The notes: generated by a model not told the origin, from the sequence alone. A stretch of 64,000 nucleotides of DNA from Chryseobacterium sp. JAH (GCF_001507335.1 NZ_LMAH01000003.1:62001-126000); one strand, 5' to 3'. Shown: positions 32,996-42,986, counted from the stretch's first letter. Translations and numbers: made by a program.

Positions 32996-34197
32996 TGATG
33001 AAAAAAAACAATGAAGTTCTCGTTAAAGTACAAAATGTATCCAAGAAATTTTCTTTGGATCTCAAAACAAGTTTAAAATATGGGGCTTTGGATATTCTTA
33101 AAAGTACTTTTGGTTTTAAAATAAGTAAAGAACTACGTCCCAAAGAATTTTGGGCTATAAGGGATGTTAGTTTTGAACTTAGAAGAGGAGAATGTATTGG
33201 ATTGATTGGACACAATGGTGCGGGTAAAAGCACTCTTTTAAAAATGTTAAACGGCTTATATACTCCTGATAAAGGCCAAATTACAATGAAAGGTAAAATC
33301 GGCGCGCTGATAGAGCTTGGCGCTGGCTTTAACCCAATTCTTACAGGTCGTGAAAACATCTATAATAATGCTGCCATATTAGGATTTTCTAAAAATGACG
33401 TTGATAATAAAATAGAGTCTATCATAGATTTTTCAGAAATTGCTCAGTTTATAGACTCTCCCGTACAAAATTATTCTTCAGGAATGAAAGTGCGTCTCGG
33501 TTTTGCTATTGCAGCTCATTTAGAACCTGATATATTAATCATTGATGAAGTCTTAGCCGTTGGAGATTTAGGCTTTGTACTCAAATGTTTCAGTAAGATC
33601 GACGAACTACTGCCCAATACTGCGATGATTTTTGTTTCGCATAGCATGCCGATGATCTCCCGTATTTGTAATGAAATCATTTTAATGGATCACGGCATCG
33701 CTGAATATCAAGGAAACGACATAGGCAAAGGTGTACAAATATATTACAGTAAATTTTCAAACAATGACGAAGCTGAAGTTTTTAATAACGGAGATTTTAC
33801 TTTAACAAGTAAATCTACAGATTTGAAAAACAACATACTTAGAAATAATAGCGATTTCACTCTCAAAGTAGAGTTTAAAATTAATACGTCTAAAAATGTC
33901 AATGCGCCTTTACTGTACATAGAATTTAAAGATAAAGAACAGCGCTCTATTGCGGGATTATATGTTAGGGATGAAAAGGCTTTTATTTTAAACTGTCAGA
34001 CTATCTTATATACTGCAAGAGTGAAAAATCCTCTATTTACTTTAGGAAAATATACTATCGATATTGGATTATACAGTTTGTATGAAGAAACACCCATTTT
34101 CAGACAGAACTCGGCTTTTGAATTTGTAGTTGACAAAGAAAAAGAAAGATGGATTTCTATTGAGCTTGAAAGCGAAAGTGCAATAACAATTAATTAA
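32995..34197 (+). CDS. ABC polysaccharide exporter ATP-binding protein with C-terminal domain (Wzt-like)
   Basis: 400 residues. The ATPase domain (about 8-245) has Walker A GHNGAGKST (72-80), the signature NYSSGMKVRLGFA (about 159-171) and Walker B DILIIDEVLAVGD (about 178-190). An extra C-terminal domain (about 255-400) is predicted to be a beta-sandwich like the glycan-recognition domain of O9a-type Wzt, which reads a chemical cap on the finished chain. It overlaps the permease stop by one base. A cap of that type is consistent with the methyltransferase at 47947, though that link is inferred. Confidence 0.9.
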   Translation: MMKKNNEVLVKVQNVSKKFSLDLKTSLKYGALDILKSTFGFKISKELRPKEFWAIRDVSFELRRGECIGLIGHNGAGKSTLLKMLNGLYTPDKGQITMKGKIGALIELGAGFNPILTGRENIYNNAAILGFSKNDVDNKIESIIDFSEIAQFIDSPVQNYSSGMKVRLGFAIAAHLEPDILIIDEVLAVGDLGFVLKCFSKIDELLPNTAMIFVSHSMPMISRICNEIILMDHGIAEYQGNDIGKGVQIYYSKFSNNDEAEVFNNGDFTLTSKSTDLKNNILRNNSDFTLKVEFKINTSKNVNAPLLYIEFKDKEQRSIAGLYVRDEKAFILNCQTILYTARVKNPLFTLGKYTIDIGLYSLYEETPIFRQNSAFEFVVDKEKERWISIELESESAITIN

Positions 34198-34259
34198 AAA
34201 ATAACTTTTTCACTGACTATTTCAATCTCAAGTTTACCAAAGAAATATTATAAATAAAA

Positions 34260-35534
34260 ATGAATTTAAAAAAATCAATTCTAAATGTTCTATCTCCTTC
34301 ATTGATTAAAAAACTTAAAGCTGTATATTATTTTAGATATACTTTTAATAGGATCAATAATAGCATTGATTATAATAAGTTGACCTTTAGATATTTTTAT
34401 TATACAGAATTAAAGACATTTGACTTACTTATTTATGATAGTATTTTTCCAAACCTCATTTCAGGATTTAGGTTTGCAGAGTTTAACGCCTTATTAAATG
34501 AGTTTGATAACTCAAAAATAATTGTCAATCCATTAGATTATCCTTTCTTAAATCAGGACGTACGAACGCATCAATTAGATATAGATAATTTAAAAAACAC
34601 ACATCCTAAGTCTCACAAGAAAACATTTGTGGGAACTGTAAAAAACATAAAAAACGCCAAGCTTTTTTATTGTATATTTTTAAATAATATCTATGACAGT
34701 TTACCTTTTCTGGAGAAGAATAAAATAAATTTCATCTTCACATTATATCCAGGTGGCGGTTTTGATGTAAAACAAGAACTTGCATTAAAAAAATTAAAAG
34801 CGGTGCTGAATTCAAAATTTTTCAAAGGTGTCATTGTTACCCAACAATTCACTAAAGATTTTATCATGAAAAATTACAACTGTCCCGAAGACAAAATATT
34901 AAATGTGTTTGGATGTATTGTTCCACAAAACTCTATTGATACAACAAGGGTTAGGCATTATAGCAAAGAAATGTGTTTACAAGTATGTTTTTGTGCAGCA
35001 AAATACACTGAAATAGGAGCAGACAAAGGTTATGATATATTTATAGACACCGCAAAAATTTTAGTTTCGAAAGGTTATAATATTCATTTTAATGTTATTG
35101 GGGGATATGATGAGAATGTTATCGACATTACAGGGTTTGACAAAGCATTCACATTTCATGGTTATAAAAAGTATGAAGAGCTGCAATCAATATTTTTAGA
35201 ACAAGATATAATCATATCACCAAACAGACCTTTTGTGCTAGATGTAGGAAGTTTTGACGGATTTCCTCTTGGTGCAGTTGTGGAAGCCGTCTTAAATGGT
35301 GCAGTTCCAATAGTAACTGACGAGCTAAAACAAAACAGTATATTCAAGGATGACGAAATTATTATTGTAAAACCTGACGCAGCAGAAATAGTTGAAAAAG
35401 TTGAACAACTTCTTTTAAACCCAGAATTACTACATTTGTTTTCTAAGAATGCTCAAAGAAAGTTTCGAGAAATTTATAAAGAAAGTTATCAGCTGGATAA
35501 AAGGATAGACTTTATTAAAAAACATATATTATGA
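34260..35534 (+). CDS. Glycosyltransferase, GT-B fold type
   Basis: 424 residues without a signal peptide. The C-terminal half resembles GT4-type enzymes: FHGYKKYEELQSIF, then the donor-binding stretch GFPLGAVVEAVLNGAVPIV, which contains the E-x7-E-like spacing of this class. The N-terminal half is unusual and not recognisable by eye. It starts 62 nt after the exporter ATPase and overlaps the aminotransferase by 4 nt (ATGA), so it is in the export operon. Base composition is more AT-rich than that of the flanking housekeeping genes. Confidence 0.72.
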   Translation: MNLKKSILNVLSPSLIKKLKAVYYFRYTFNRINNSIDYNKLTFRYFYYTELKTFDLLIYDSIFPNLISGFRFAEFNALLNEFDNSKIIVNPLDYPFLNQDVRTHQLDIDNLKNTHPKSHKKTFVGTVKNIKNAKLFYCIFLNNIYDSLPFLEKNKINFIFTLYPGGGFDVKQELALKKLKAVLNSKFFKGVIVTQQFTKDFIMKNYNCPEDKILNVFGCIVPQNSIDTTRVRHYSKEMCLQVCFCAAKYTEIGADKGYDIFIDTAKILVSKGYNIHFNVIGGYDENVIDITGFDKAFTFHGYKKYEELQSIFLEQDIIISPNRPFVLDVGSFDGFPLGAVVEAVLNGAVPIVTDELKQNSIFKDDEIIIVKPDAAEIVEKVEQLLLNPELLHLFSKNAQRKFREIYKESYQLDKRIDFIKKHIL

Positions 35535-36613
35535 TACCAGTAACAAAACCTTTTCTTCCTCCACAAACTGAATATCAGAAATATTTAGATAACATTTGGA
35601 AAAGACAATGGCTTACGAATATGGGACCTCTTGCCAGCCAGCTTGAAATGGAATTAAAAGACCACCTAAAAGTAAATCATCTTCTCTTTGTGACTAATGG
35701 AACTGTTGCCTTGCAGATGGCTATCAAAGCACTTGAGCTGCAGGGTGAGATTATCACGACCCCTTTTTCATTCGTTGCCACAACAAGTTCTATTGTATGG
35801 GAAAATTGCACCCCGGTTTTTGTCGATATAGATGCAAAATCATTAAATATTGATGCTGAGAAAATAGAGGCTGCTATTACAGAGAAGACCTCAGCAATCT
35901 TAGCTACTCATGTGTATGGCAATCCGTGTGATGTCGAAAAAATTCAAAAAATTGCCGAAAAGCATCGGTTAAAAGTAATCTACGATGCAGCGCACGCCTT
36001 TGGAGTAGAAGTCAACGGAAAATCTATTTTTGAATATGGAGATGTTTCTACATGCTCTCTGCACGCTACCAAGCTTTACCATTCTGTAGAAGGCGGTTTA
36101 TTAATTACTAAAGACACTGATCTTTTAAAAAAGCTGGCCTCGATGAGAAATTTTGGAATTTCGGGGTTTGATTCATTTGATGAGTTAGGACTCAACGGTA
36201 AAAACTCTGAATTTCATGCTGCAATGGGTTTGATCAATTTAAAATACATAGCTGCCATCCATCGGAAAAGAAAAATTCTTTCTGCACTTTATGATGAGAA
36301 ACTGATAAATCTGAAGGCAGTAAAACCTAATTGGCATAATGCCTCGGGTGAAAATTTCGCGTATTATCCTTTAGTCATCGAAAGTGAAGAATTGCTTATA
36401 AAATTGAGAGCGGAAATGGATAAACAAGAGATCTTTACCAGAAGATATTTTTATCCGAGTTTAGCTTCAGCTTTACCTTATTTACCAAAGTTAGAGTTAC
36501 CGGTAACAGAGGACGTATCCAGAAGAGTACTTTGTCTTCCCATGTATTACGATCTCACCATTGAAGAAATCGATCTTATTGCTCGAATTATGTTAAGAAT
36601 TCAAAATAACTAG
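35531..36613 (+). CDS. DegT/DnrJ/EryC1/StrS aminotransferase, VioA-like
   Basis: A 360-residue PLP-dependent sugar aminotransferase. The PLP lysine is K181 in SLHATKLYHSVEGG, with an AAHAFGVE segment nearby and a NGTVALQMAIKAL cofactor-phosphate segment. The opening TKPFLPPQTEYQKYLD is like that of VioA, which makes dTDP-4-amino-4,6-dideoxyglucose (viosamine) from the RfbB product. Its partner acetyltransferase follows 3 nt later. The substrate is inferred from gene context; FdtB/QdtB-type 3-amination is the main alternative. Confidence 0.82.
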   Translation: MIPVTKPFLPPQTEYQKYLDNIWKRQWLTNMGPLASQLEMELKDHLKVNHLLFVTNGTVALQMAIKALELQGEIITTPFSFVATTSSIVWENCTPVFVDIDAKSLNIDAEKIEAAITEKTSAILATHVYGNPCDVEKIQKIAEKHRLKVIYDAAHAFGVEVNGKSIFEYGDVSTCSLHATKLYHSVEGGLLITKDTDLLKKLASMRNFGISGFDSFDELGLNGKNSEFHAAMGLINLKYIAAIHRKRKILSALYDEKLINLKAVKPNWHNASGENFAYYPLVIESEELLIKLRAEMDKQEIFTRRYFYPSLASALPYLPKLELPVTEDVSRRVLCLPMYYDLTIEEIDLIARIMLRIQNN

Positions 36614-36616
36614 AAG

Positions 36617-37258
36617 ATGCTAATTATAGGAGCGAAAGGTTTTGCTAAAGAGGTTTTAGAAGTTTGTCATCATAATAATGAACTTCAAAATCTAGCATTC
36701 TATGACGACGTTAATAATGATGTAGTGGGGTTATTATATAATAGATTTCCCATCATTAAATCACATAGCGACGCAAAATCTTTTTTCATCCAAACTGACA
36801 ATCGGTTTACAATTGGTATTGGAAATCCAATATTAAGACAAAAACTGCATGCAGTTTTTACCGATCTTGGAGGCTTGTTGTGTTCAACCATTAGCAGTAA
36901 AGCTAATATCGGATCTTATGGGGTACAAATTTCTGATGGTGCCAACATTTTAGATGGTGTTAATATTTCGAATGATGTGGTTATAGGTAAGGCACCAATA
37001 ATATATTACAATTCAATCATTACACACGACGTGATAATAGGAGATTTTGTAGAGATTTCGCCGGATGTAAAAATCCTTGGACGTGCAAAAATTGGAAATT
37101 TCTGCCAATTAGGCTCAGGCTCAATTATATTTCCAGATATTATCATCGGAAACAATGTAATCATTGGTGCAGGCTCTGTTGTTAATAAAAACATCCCTGA
37201 TAACTGCACTGCTGTTGGAGTTCCAGCAAAAATTATCAAATCTCACGATAAAAACTGA
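36617..37258 (+). CDS. NeuD/VioB-type sugar N- or O-acetyltransferase
   Basis: 213 residues. A short N-terminal Rossmann-like part (MLIIGAKGFAKEVLEVC) precedes a left-handed beta-helix of hexapeptide repeats (about 95-205) with segments such as IGKAPIIYYNSIITHDVIIGDF and ends in GVPAKIIK. This is the NeuD/PglD/VioB type of acetyltransferase, which acylates an amino sugar donor. Directly after the VioA-like enzyme, it would give dTDP-4-acetamido-4,6-dideoxyglucose. A histidine near residue 138 (ITHDV) is the likely catalytic base. The stop overlaps the next gene (TGATG). Confidence 0.85.
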   Translation: MLIIGAKGFAKEVLEVCHHNNELQNLAFYDDVNNDVVGLLYNRFPIIKSHSDAKSFFIQTDNRFTIGIGNPILRQKLHAVFTDLGGLLCSTISSKANIGSYGVQISDGANILDGVNISNDVVIGKAPIIYYNSIITHDVIIGDFVEISPDVKILGRAKIGNFCQLGSGSIIFPDIIIGNNVIIGAGSVVNKNIPDNCTAVGVPAKIIKSHDKN

Positions 37259-38157
37259 TGAATAATTTAACCGTAAGCGTTGTAATGATTACGTATGGTC
37301 ATGAAAACTGCATTGAAGAAAGCATCAATGGTGTGTTATCTCAAATTTCCAACTCTACTATAGAGCTCATCATATCCGACGACTGCTCTCCAGACAACAC
37401 CGAAATAATTGTTAATAAAATCATTAGAAATCATCCTAATGGGCATTGGATAAAATATATAAGACATTTTAAAAACAAAGGCGCTATTCCTAATTTCGCA
37501 TGGACTATTTCTCAAGCTCAGGGAAAGTATATTGCTCTATGTGAAGGCGATGATTACTGGACAGATTGCTCAAAAATTCAGAAACAAGTAGATTTTTTAG
37601 AGAATAATAAAGAGTACAGCGTATGTTTTCATGACGTTGAAGAAATTGATCATACCGGAAAATTATTAGATAAAAGGCTCGTTGCATCTCATACTGCAGA
37701 AAAGACCTATACCATTGAAGATTTAGCTGAAGGAAATTTCATTCATACAGTATCTGTGGTTTTCAGAAAAAATTTCAATGAATTACCTTCGTGGTATCTA
37801 ACCTCACCAGCTGGCGACTACCCATTGCACATGATTAATGCATCATACGGATTAATCAAATATTTTCCTGAAAAAATGGCCGTTTATAGAGTAGGTCAGG
37901 GTGTATGGAGTTCGCAAACGAGACAATCACAGTTTGTGAATACAATATTTATCATCAAACTAATGATGGCTAATCTTACTTTAAACAATGAAGTAATTAA
38001 AAATCTTGACCATCAACTATTGAGACTTATTTCAAATATTAAAGATATAATTTCACCTGCTAATGATAAGCTACAAGATCCTGAAAAAATGGCCTATAAC
38101 CTTCCCATTAGAAAATTAGTAATTATTTTATTAAAGAAAATTAGATATTACTTCTAA
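37258..38157 (+). CDS. Glycosyltransferase family 2
   Basis: A 299-residue GT-A fold enzyme. The N-terminus begins VSVVMITYGHENCIEES, followed by the nucleotide-binding ISDDCSPDN and the EGDDYWTD segment that holds the metal-binding DxD-like site. It resembles the glycosyltransferase at 46981 over most of its length (both have FCEGDDYWTD or LCEGDDYWTD and a GTGIW or GQGVW segment near residue 215), so the two are paralogues. It overlaps the preceding acetyltransferase gene by one base. Confidence 0.88.
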   Translation: MNNLTVSVVMITYGHENCIEESINGVLSQISNSTIELIISDDCSPDNTEIIVNKIIRNHPNGHWIKYIRHFKNKGAIPNFAWTISQAQGKYIALCEGDDYWTDCSKIQKQVDFLENNKEYSVCFHDVEEIDHTGKLLDKRLVASHTAEKTYTIEDLAEGNFIHTVSVVFRKNFNELPSWYLTSPAGDYPLHMINASYGLIKYFPEKMAVYRVGQGVWSSQTRQSQFVNTIFIIKLMMANLTLNNEVIKNLDHQLLRLISNIKDIISPANDKLQDPEKMAYNLPIRKLVIILLKKIRYYF

Positions 38158-38195
38158 AGGCTGCATAATTATCACCTCTTATACTGAAACATAAA

Positions 38196-39353
38196 ATGAG
38201 CTCAAAAAAAATACTTTTCATCTCTCAGAATGCAAGTAGAAGTGGCGCTCCCATTCTATTGCTAAGTATTATACAAAAACTTCATTTAGATTTTGATATT
38301 GATGTACTGTTTCTTCAGGGCGGAGAAATTTTAGAAGAATTCAATCCTTTGTCCACTAATATTTTAACGATTAATTCCTTTCAAAAAAAATACAATCTTT
38401 ATAATAAAATCACCGCAACCCTCACTCAAAGAAAAACCCTTTTAAACAAGGAGCAGCTAGAAAAAAAGGCAATAGATTATATTGTTAATAAAAACTACGA
38501 TGTAATTATTGGGAATACGATTGCAACATTACATTTTTTATTACAATTACCCAAAACTAACAAAGCCATCTATTTACATGAATTAACTTATGCGTTAGAA
38601 GCAAATTACAGTAAAAACTATATCGTTGAGAATTTATCTAAAATACCTAAAATATTTGCAGGATCAGATTCGGTTAAAGAAAACTTGAAATGCCGCTACT
38701 CTATTAACGAAAACAGGATTGAAACCATTCATTCTTTTGTAGATGAAAAAGATTCTAAAATTGTTTTGACCAATGTTGAACTCAGAAATAAGCTGATGAT
38801 TTCTTCTGACACTGTAATTTTGGGACTTATGTCAACTCCCGAACTGAGAAAAGGAACAGATCTGTTGCCCCAAATTGCTAAATGTATTGTAAAAAAACAA
38901 CCGCAACTAGATTTTAAAATTGTCAACATTGGCGGAAAGGAAAATGATTCTTTTATCAATCAAGTACGTCTTGATGCTGAAAAAATAAATATTTCCGACA
39001 AGTTTATATTTATACCAAGTACCACTAATCCCAATGATTTTATAAATATGTTTGACCTATTCTTACTACCCTCCAGAGAAGACCCATTTCCTTTGGTCAT
39101 GCATATGTCTGGTAATTTTCAAAAACCAATTATTGCTTTTAAAGATTCTGGTGGTATTTCTGAAGTTATCCCACAACCGCAACTTGCAGAATATTTAGAT
39201 ATAGAAGATTACTCAGACAAAATAATAGAGTTATGCCTAAATAAAACCAAGAGACTACAGTACGGTAAAGAACTTAAAGAAACTTTAAATTCTAATTTTA
39301 GCGGAGATATTTCTATAGCTAAATTAAAAGCTGCCATCAGTGAAATGTTATAA
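38196..39353 (+). CDS. Glycosyltransferase family 4 (GT-B)
   Basis: 385 residues. The N-terminal SRSGAPILLLSIIQ is typical of GT4 acceptor-domain openings. The C-terminal donor-binding domain has LGLMSTPELRKGTDLLPQIAK and FLLPSREDPFPLVMHMSGNFQKPIIAFKDSGGISEVI, the family's ExxxxxxxE-type region with glutamates partly replaced (the first site is REDPFPLVMHM). Cytosolic or membrane-associated; acceptor and donor sugars are unknown. Confidence 0.82.
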   Translation: MSSKKILFISQNASRSGAPILLLSIIQKLHLDFDIDVLFLQGGEILEEFNPLSTNILTINSFQKKYNLYNKITATLTQRKTLLNKEQLEKKAIDYIVNKNYDVIIGNTIATLHFLLQLPKTNKAIYLHELTYALEANYSKNYIVENLSKIPKIFAGSDSVKENLKCRYSINENRIETIHSFVDEKDSKIVLTNVELRNKLMISSDTVILGLMSTPELRKGTDLLPQIAKCIVKKQPQLDFKIVNIGGKENDSFINQVRLDAEKINISDKFIFIPSTTNPNDFINMFDLFLLPSREDPFPLVMHMSGNFQKPIIAFKDSGGISEVIPQPQLAEYLDIEDYSDKIIELCLNKTKRLQYGKELKETLNSNFSGDISIAKLKAAISEML

Positions 39354-39373
39354 AACTTCATCTAATCAAAAAA

Positions 39374-40225
39374 ATGATTTCAATTATTATATCCTCATAC
39401 CAACCCCAATTTTATCTGCAGTTAAAAAATAACATTGCAGCATCTTGTGGTATCCCTTACGAGATCATTAAGATTGATAATCCGGGAATAATGAGTATTA
39501 CTAAAGCTTATAATATAGGAGCAGAACAATCTCAGTATGACAATCTATTATTTTTGCATGAAGACGTCCTTTTTCACACCCAAAACTGGGGTGAAAAATT
39601 GATTGCTCATTTATCAAAAAACAAGACCGGTGTTATCGGTGTTGCCGGATCAAATTATGTTCCTTCAGCCCCTTGCAGTTGGACTGTTGTGAGTAAAATT
39701 AATAGAAATTTTATTAAACTTTATCAAAGTAACAAAGATGGCTCTTCACAGAAATTACATTCAAATATCAATGAACCTGTAAATGTTTTTGCATTAGATG
39801 GCGTTTTTATGGCTATTTCAAAAGCTCACTATATAAATGTGCGGTTTAATGAAGAGGTTTTCGGTTTTCACGGTTATGATCAGGACTTCAGTCTCAGAAG
39901 TGCCATGAAATATAAAAATTATGTTATCGATGATATTCTAATAGAACATTTTTCATCAGGCGATGCAAATAAAGATTGGTTTTTTAGTAATATCCAAGTC
40001 AGAAAAAATATAAATTATAGTTTCCAAGATAAAAATATCTCACAGGTTGAGCGAGAGGCTTACATAGATTTTATAAATCATTTTTTTAATTATCACAAAC
40101 CTACAATAGGCAATGCAATCAATGCGTTATATTTTTATCCTTTTTTCAAACTGACAATAAAAGATCATTACAGAATTTTTTCACTTTTATTTTATTATTT
40201 ATACAGAAAACCTAAGAATACCTAA
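39374..40225 (+). CDS. Glycosyltransferase-like protein, GT2-related
   Basis: 283 residues. The pattern SIIISSYQPQFYLQLKNNIAASCG, then LLFLHEDVLFHTQNWGEKL and FGFHGYDQDFSLR, matches the Glyco_tranf_2_5 type of GT-A proteins, in which HEDV replaces the usual DxD motif. It sits between two other sugar-transfer genes with 20 nt and 5 nt spacers, so it is in the same operon. The acceptor is unknown. Confidence 0.75.
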   Translation: MISIIISSYQPQFYLQLKNNIAASCGIPYEIIKIDNPGIMSITKAYNIGAEQSQYDNLLFLHEDVLFHTQNWGEKLIAHLSKNKTGVIGVAGSNYVPSAPCSWTVVSKINRNFIKLYQSNKDGSSQKLHSNINEPVNVFALDGVFMAISKAHYINVRFNEEVFGFHGYDQDFSLRSAMKYKNYVIDDILIEHFSSGDANKDWFFSNIQVRKNINYSFQDKNISQVEREAYIDFINHFFNYHKPTIGNAINALYFYPFFKLTIKDHYRIFSLLFYYLYRKPKNT

Positions 40226-40230
40226 GACCT

Positions 40231-41049
40231 ATGGAAGACTTCATACACGTTATCATTACCAGATTCAATGTCCCAACCGAATCCTGGAAAGTAACCAGAG
40301 AAGGAGGAATACCTTTAAGTGAAGAATGGCTCTCTGACAGGTTTTCTATCTTCCAAAAATATTGTTTACCCTCTTTTAAAAACCAGAAGAATCAAAACTT
40401 TATCTGGCTTGTATTTTTTGACATCCATACTTCTGAAAAGCATAGGAAAACCATATCAGAAATTCAACAAGATTATCCTTTGTTCACTCCTATTTATATT
40501 CGTGAATTTCCCGATATGCAACCCAAACTAATGGAAATTATCCCGCAGTATTTTACAGATAAAACAAAATTTGTGATAAGTTCAGATATTGACAATGATG
40601 ATATGTTGCATTGCGACTTTGTACAAACAGTTCAGCAGTATTATCAGCCTGTTAATGATCTGGTGATTGATCTCAGACTTGGCATTCAACTTACAAAAAC
40701 TGGTAGAAGAACAGCGTTTGCAACTATCTTTAATTTTGCTTCCGGTCCTTTTATATCTATAGTAGAAAAAATTGATCATTTCAAAACAGTAATCAAAGAA
40801 AACCATACAAAATACCGCAATTATACAAATTACACTTATTTTGACAAAAAGCCGTTGTACATCCAATTTATTCATGACTACAATCTTCTCAATGAATCTT
40901 TTGCGGATGTAAAAAGAATGTATCATGTAGATTTTGAAAGTTTTGGAATAAGTCATAAGAATTCTTTTAAAATATCGAAATTCAACACTTTTAAACATGA
41001 GTTGAGAAGGATAATAAAAAAAGTCATCAAAAAAATCAGCTCATCATAA
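40231..41049 (+). CDS. Putative rhamnosyltransferase (Rham_trans family)
   Basis: 272 residues. The features are HVIITRFNVPTESW at the start, LSDRFSIFQKYCLPSFKNQKNQNFIWLVFFD, and SSDIDNDDMLHCDFV, which match the putative rhamnosyltransferase family. The DIDNDD cluster is the likely metal-binding site. The rhamnose donor genes rmlC and rmlD are not in the window, so the true sugar may be another 6-deoxy sugar such as the one predicted from the VioA/VioB-like pair. Confidence 0.7.
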   Translation: MEDFIHVIITRFNVPTESWKVTREGGIPLSEEWLSDRFSIFQKYCLPSFKNQKNQNFIWLVFFDIHTSEKHRKTISEIQQDYPLFTPIYIREFPDMQPKLMEIIPQYFTDKTKFVISSDIDNDDMLHCDFVQTVQQYYQPVNDLVIDLRLGIQLTKTGRRTAFATIFNFASGPFISIVEKIDHFKTVIKENHTKYRNYTNYTYFDKKPLYIQFIHDYNLLNESFADVKRMYHVDFESFGISHKNSFKISKFNTFKHELRRIIKKVIKKISSS

Positions 41050-41090
41050 AGAAATGATTTTGGAGAAAGTTTCAGCTATAATTAAATTCA

Positions 41091-41098
41091 TAAATTTG
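41091..41098 (+). promoter_or_regulatory. -7 promoter element (TAAATTTG) for the SDR gene
   Basis: TAAATTTG lies 55 nt ahead of the ATG at 41154, in the 104-nt gap after the rhamnosyltransferase-like gene. The nearest TTTG (41059-41062) is 28 nt away, too far for the standard spacing. Confidence 0.35.
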
Positions 41099-41153
41099 TT
41101 ATATACCAAATAGAATCTTAGTTTTATAAAAATTTAGCACCATAAAAAATAGA

Positions 41154-41822
41154 ATGATTATAGGAAACGGACTAATTGCGAATTCACTTAGGAAAATAGA
41201 TTCAGATAAAATATTATTTTTTGCATCAGGAGTATCTAATTCTTTAGAGATCAGGAATTCCGAATTTGAGCGTGAGTTTTCTCTATTGAAAGAAAGCATT
41301 ACAAATAATTCTGGAGTGAAAGTCATTTATTTTTCGACGCTGAGTATCTTCGATCGGTCAAAAAAAGACAGTCCGTATGTTATTCACAAAAAAAATATAG
41401 AAGATTATATTACGGAAAATCTTGAGAATTATTTAATTCTGAGAATCGGAAATATCGTGGGAAAAGGTGGAAATCCTAACACATTATTTAATTTTCTTAA
41501 ATCGAAAATTGAGAATCAGAGTCAATTTGCAGTTCATACCAATGCCCGCAGACTTTTGATTGATATTGATGACATCTCTAAATTTTTAAGTTTACTTCTT
41601 ACATACAATCAAAATCAAGTGATCAATTGTGCGTATCCTTACTATTACACTCCAAAAGAAATCATAGATGTGATACAGTCTGAGACAAAAAAAATTGCCA
41701 ATTATGATGAAATTGATGAAGGTGATTTTTACAGAGTACATTTTAATAACGAGATTGAACGTTTTTTTTCAGAGACCAATCCTACTGAATACCTGGAATT
41801 TTTAGCTAAAAAATATATTTAA
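41154..41822 (+). CDS. Small NAD-dependent epimerase/dehydratase-like (SDR) protein
   Basis: 222 residues, shorter than most extended SDR sugar enzymes (about 300). The N-terminal GNGLIA is a compact Gly-rich nucleotide-binding motif. The catalytic Ser (FSTLSIF) and Y-xxx-K (YVIHK, near residue 80) are visible, as is LRIGNIVGKGGNP. It may reduce or epimerise a nucleotide sugar. The reaction cannot be named, and the missing C-terminal substrate domain makes even family activity uncertain. Confidence 0.7.
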   Translation: MIIGNGLIANSLRKIDSDKILFFASGVSNSLEIRNSEFEREFSLLKESITNNSGVKVIYFSTLSIFDRSKKDSPYVIHKKNIEDYITENLENYLILRIGNIVGKGGNPNTLFNFLKSKIENQSQFAVHTNARRLLIDIDDISKFLSLLLTYNQNQVINCAYPYYYTPKEIIDVIQSETKKIANYDEIDEGDFYRVHFNNEIERFFSETNPTEYLEFLAKKYI

Positions 41823-41840
41823 TTGATATAAAACTAAAGA

Positions 41841-42761
41841 ATGTCTAAAGTTCACATTATTATCGTTACATACAACGCCATGAAATGGGCTGAAAAATGT
41901 TTTACAAGCCTTAGACAATCATCCATTTTGCTCAAATGTATTGTAGTGGATAATGGTTCTACAGATGGAACTCAGGAATATATTAGAAAAAATTTCTCTG
42001 AAGTTGAATTAATTATATCTGAGGATAATCTAGGCTTCGGAAAAGCTAATAATATCGGTATTGCGCGAGCATATCAGCAAGGTGCTGATTTTTTTTATCT
42101 GATGAATCAGGATGCGTGGCTTTTTCCTGATAGTATTAAAAAGTTGTTGGAGATATATGGAAAATATGAGAATCGAGATGAAATCGGAATTATCAGTCCA
42201 ATGCATCTCGACGGTTCAGAAAAACATTTAGATATCTTTTTAGATAAATATATTGCAATCAATTTCGAGAAAACCAGATTAATTTCTGATCTTTATCTTC
42301 AAACACAAAAACCGTACTACGAAATTAGCTTTATTAATGCTGCTCACTGGCTTCTTCCTAAAAGCACGATAGAAACAGTAGGCGGTTTTAATCCGTATTT
42401 TTTTCATTATGGTGAAGATACTGAATATGTAAACCGCATGAAATTCCATCAGAAAAAAATACTTCTAGTTCCTGGGAGCAAAGTTGTTCACGATGGAAAA
42501 CAGAACTTAGCTAAGATAGATTACACAAAATATGAAGATTTAACTATTGAAACTAATATCCTTGATCCTAATTTAAAAAATGCATTGCAGCTCGAAAAAA
42601 AATCTCTCAGACAAAGCATGTTAAAAAACATTTTTACTGCAAACGGAAGAAATTTAAGAAATCTCCAGGCTAAATACAGAAAAATTGTGAAGGATGAAAA
42701 ATCACTTACAGAAATCGCAGACCAGGTAAAGCACAAAGGGCCAACTTTTTTGAATCTCTGA
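41841..42761 (+). CDS. Glycosyltransferase family 2
   Basis: 306 residues. The start is HIIIVTYNAMKWAEKCF, followed by VVDNGSTDGTQEYI and LMNQDAWLFPDS, where the acidic residue of QDA takes the DxD place. GGFNPYFFHYGEDTEYVNRM is typical of rhamnosyltransferase-like GT2 proteins. It follows the SDR gene after 18 nt. A 225-nt AT-rich spacer with no clear promoter separates it from the next gene. Confidence 0.86.
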   Translation: MSKVHIIIVTYNAMKWAEKCFTSLRQSSILLKCIVVDNGSTDGTQEYIRKNFSEVELIISEDNLGFGKANNIGIARAYQQGADFFYLMNQDAWLFPDSIKKLLEIYGKYENRDEIGIISPMHLDGSEKHLDIFLDKYIAINFEKTRLISDLYLQTQKPYYEISFINAAHWLLPKSTIETVGGFNPYFFHYGEDTEYVNRMKFHQKKILLVPGSKVVHDGKQNLAKIDYTKYEDLTIETNILDPNLKNALQLEKKSLRQSMLKNIFTANGRNLRNLQAKYRKIVKDEKSLTEIADQVKHKGPTFLNL

Positions 42762-42986
42762 TTTATGTTATAAAAAACAAAGCTTTCTATTTCTTTGCAA
42801 ATTATAAGCTACTTTATAAACAGAATAGATAACCTCAACGCAAGATTACTTCTGCCATTTATATTTTTATCTTTACATTTATACAGTTTTTAATTCAAAA
42901 AAAAAACAGAAAGTCACTTCTCATATCTCATGTAAGTCTTAAGATTATATTATTGATACCATGATATCTTTTACAGTTAATTTTTT

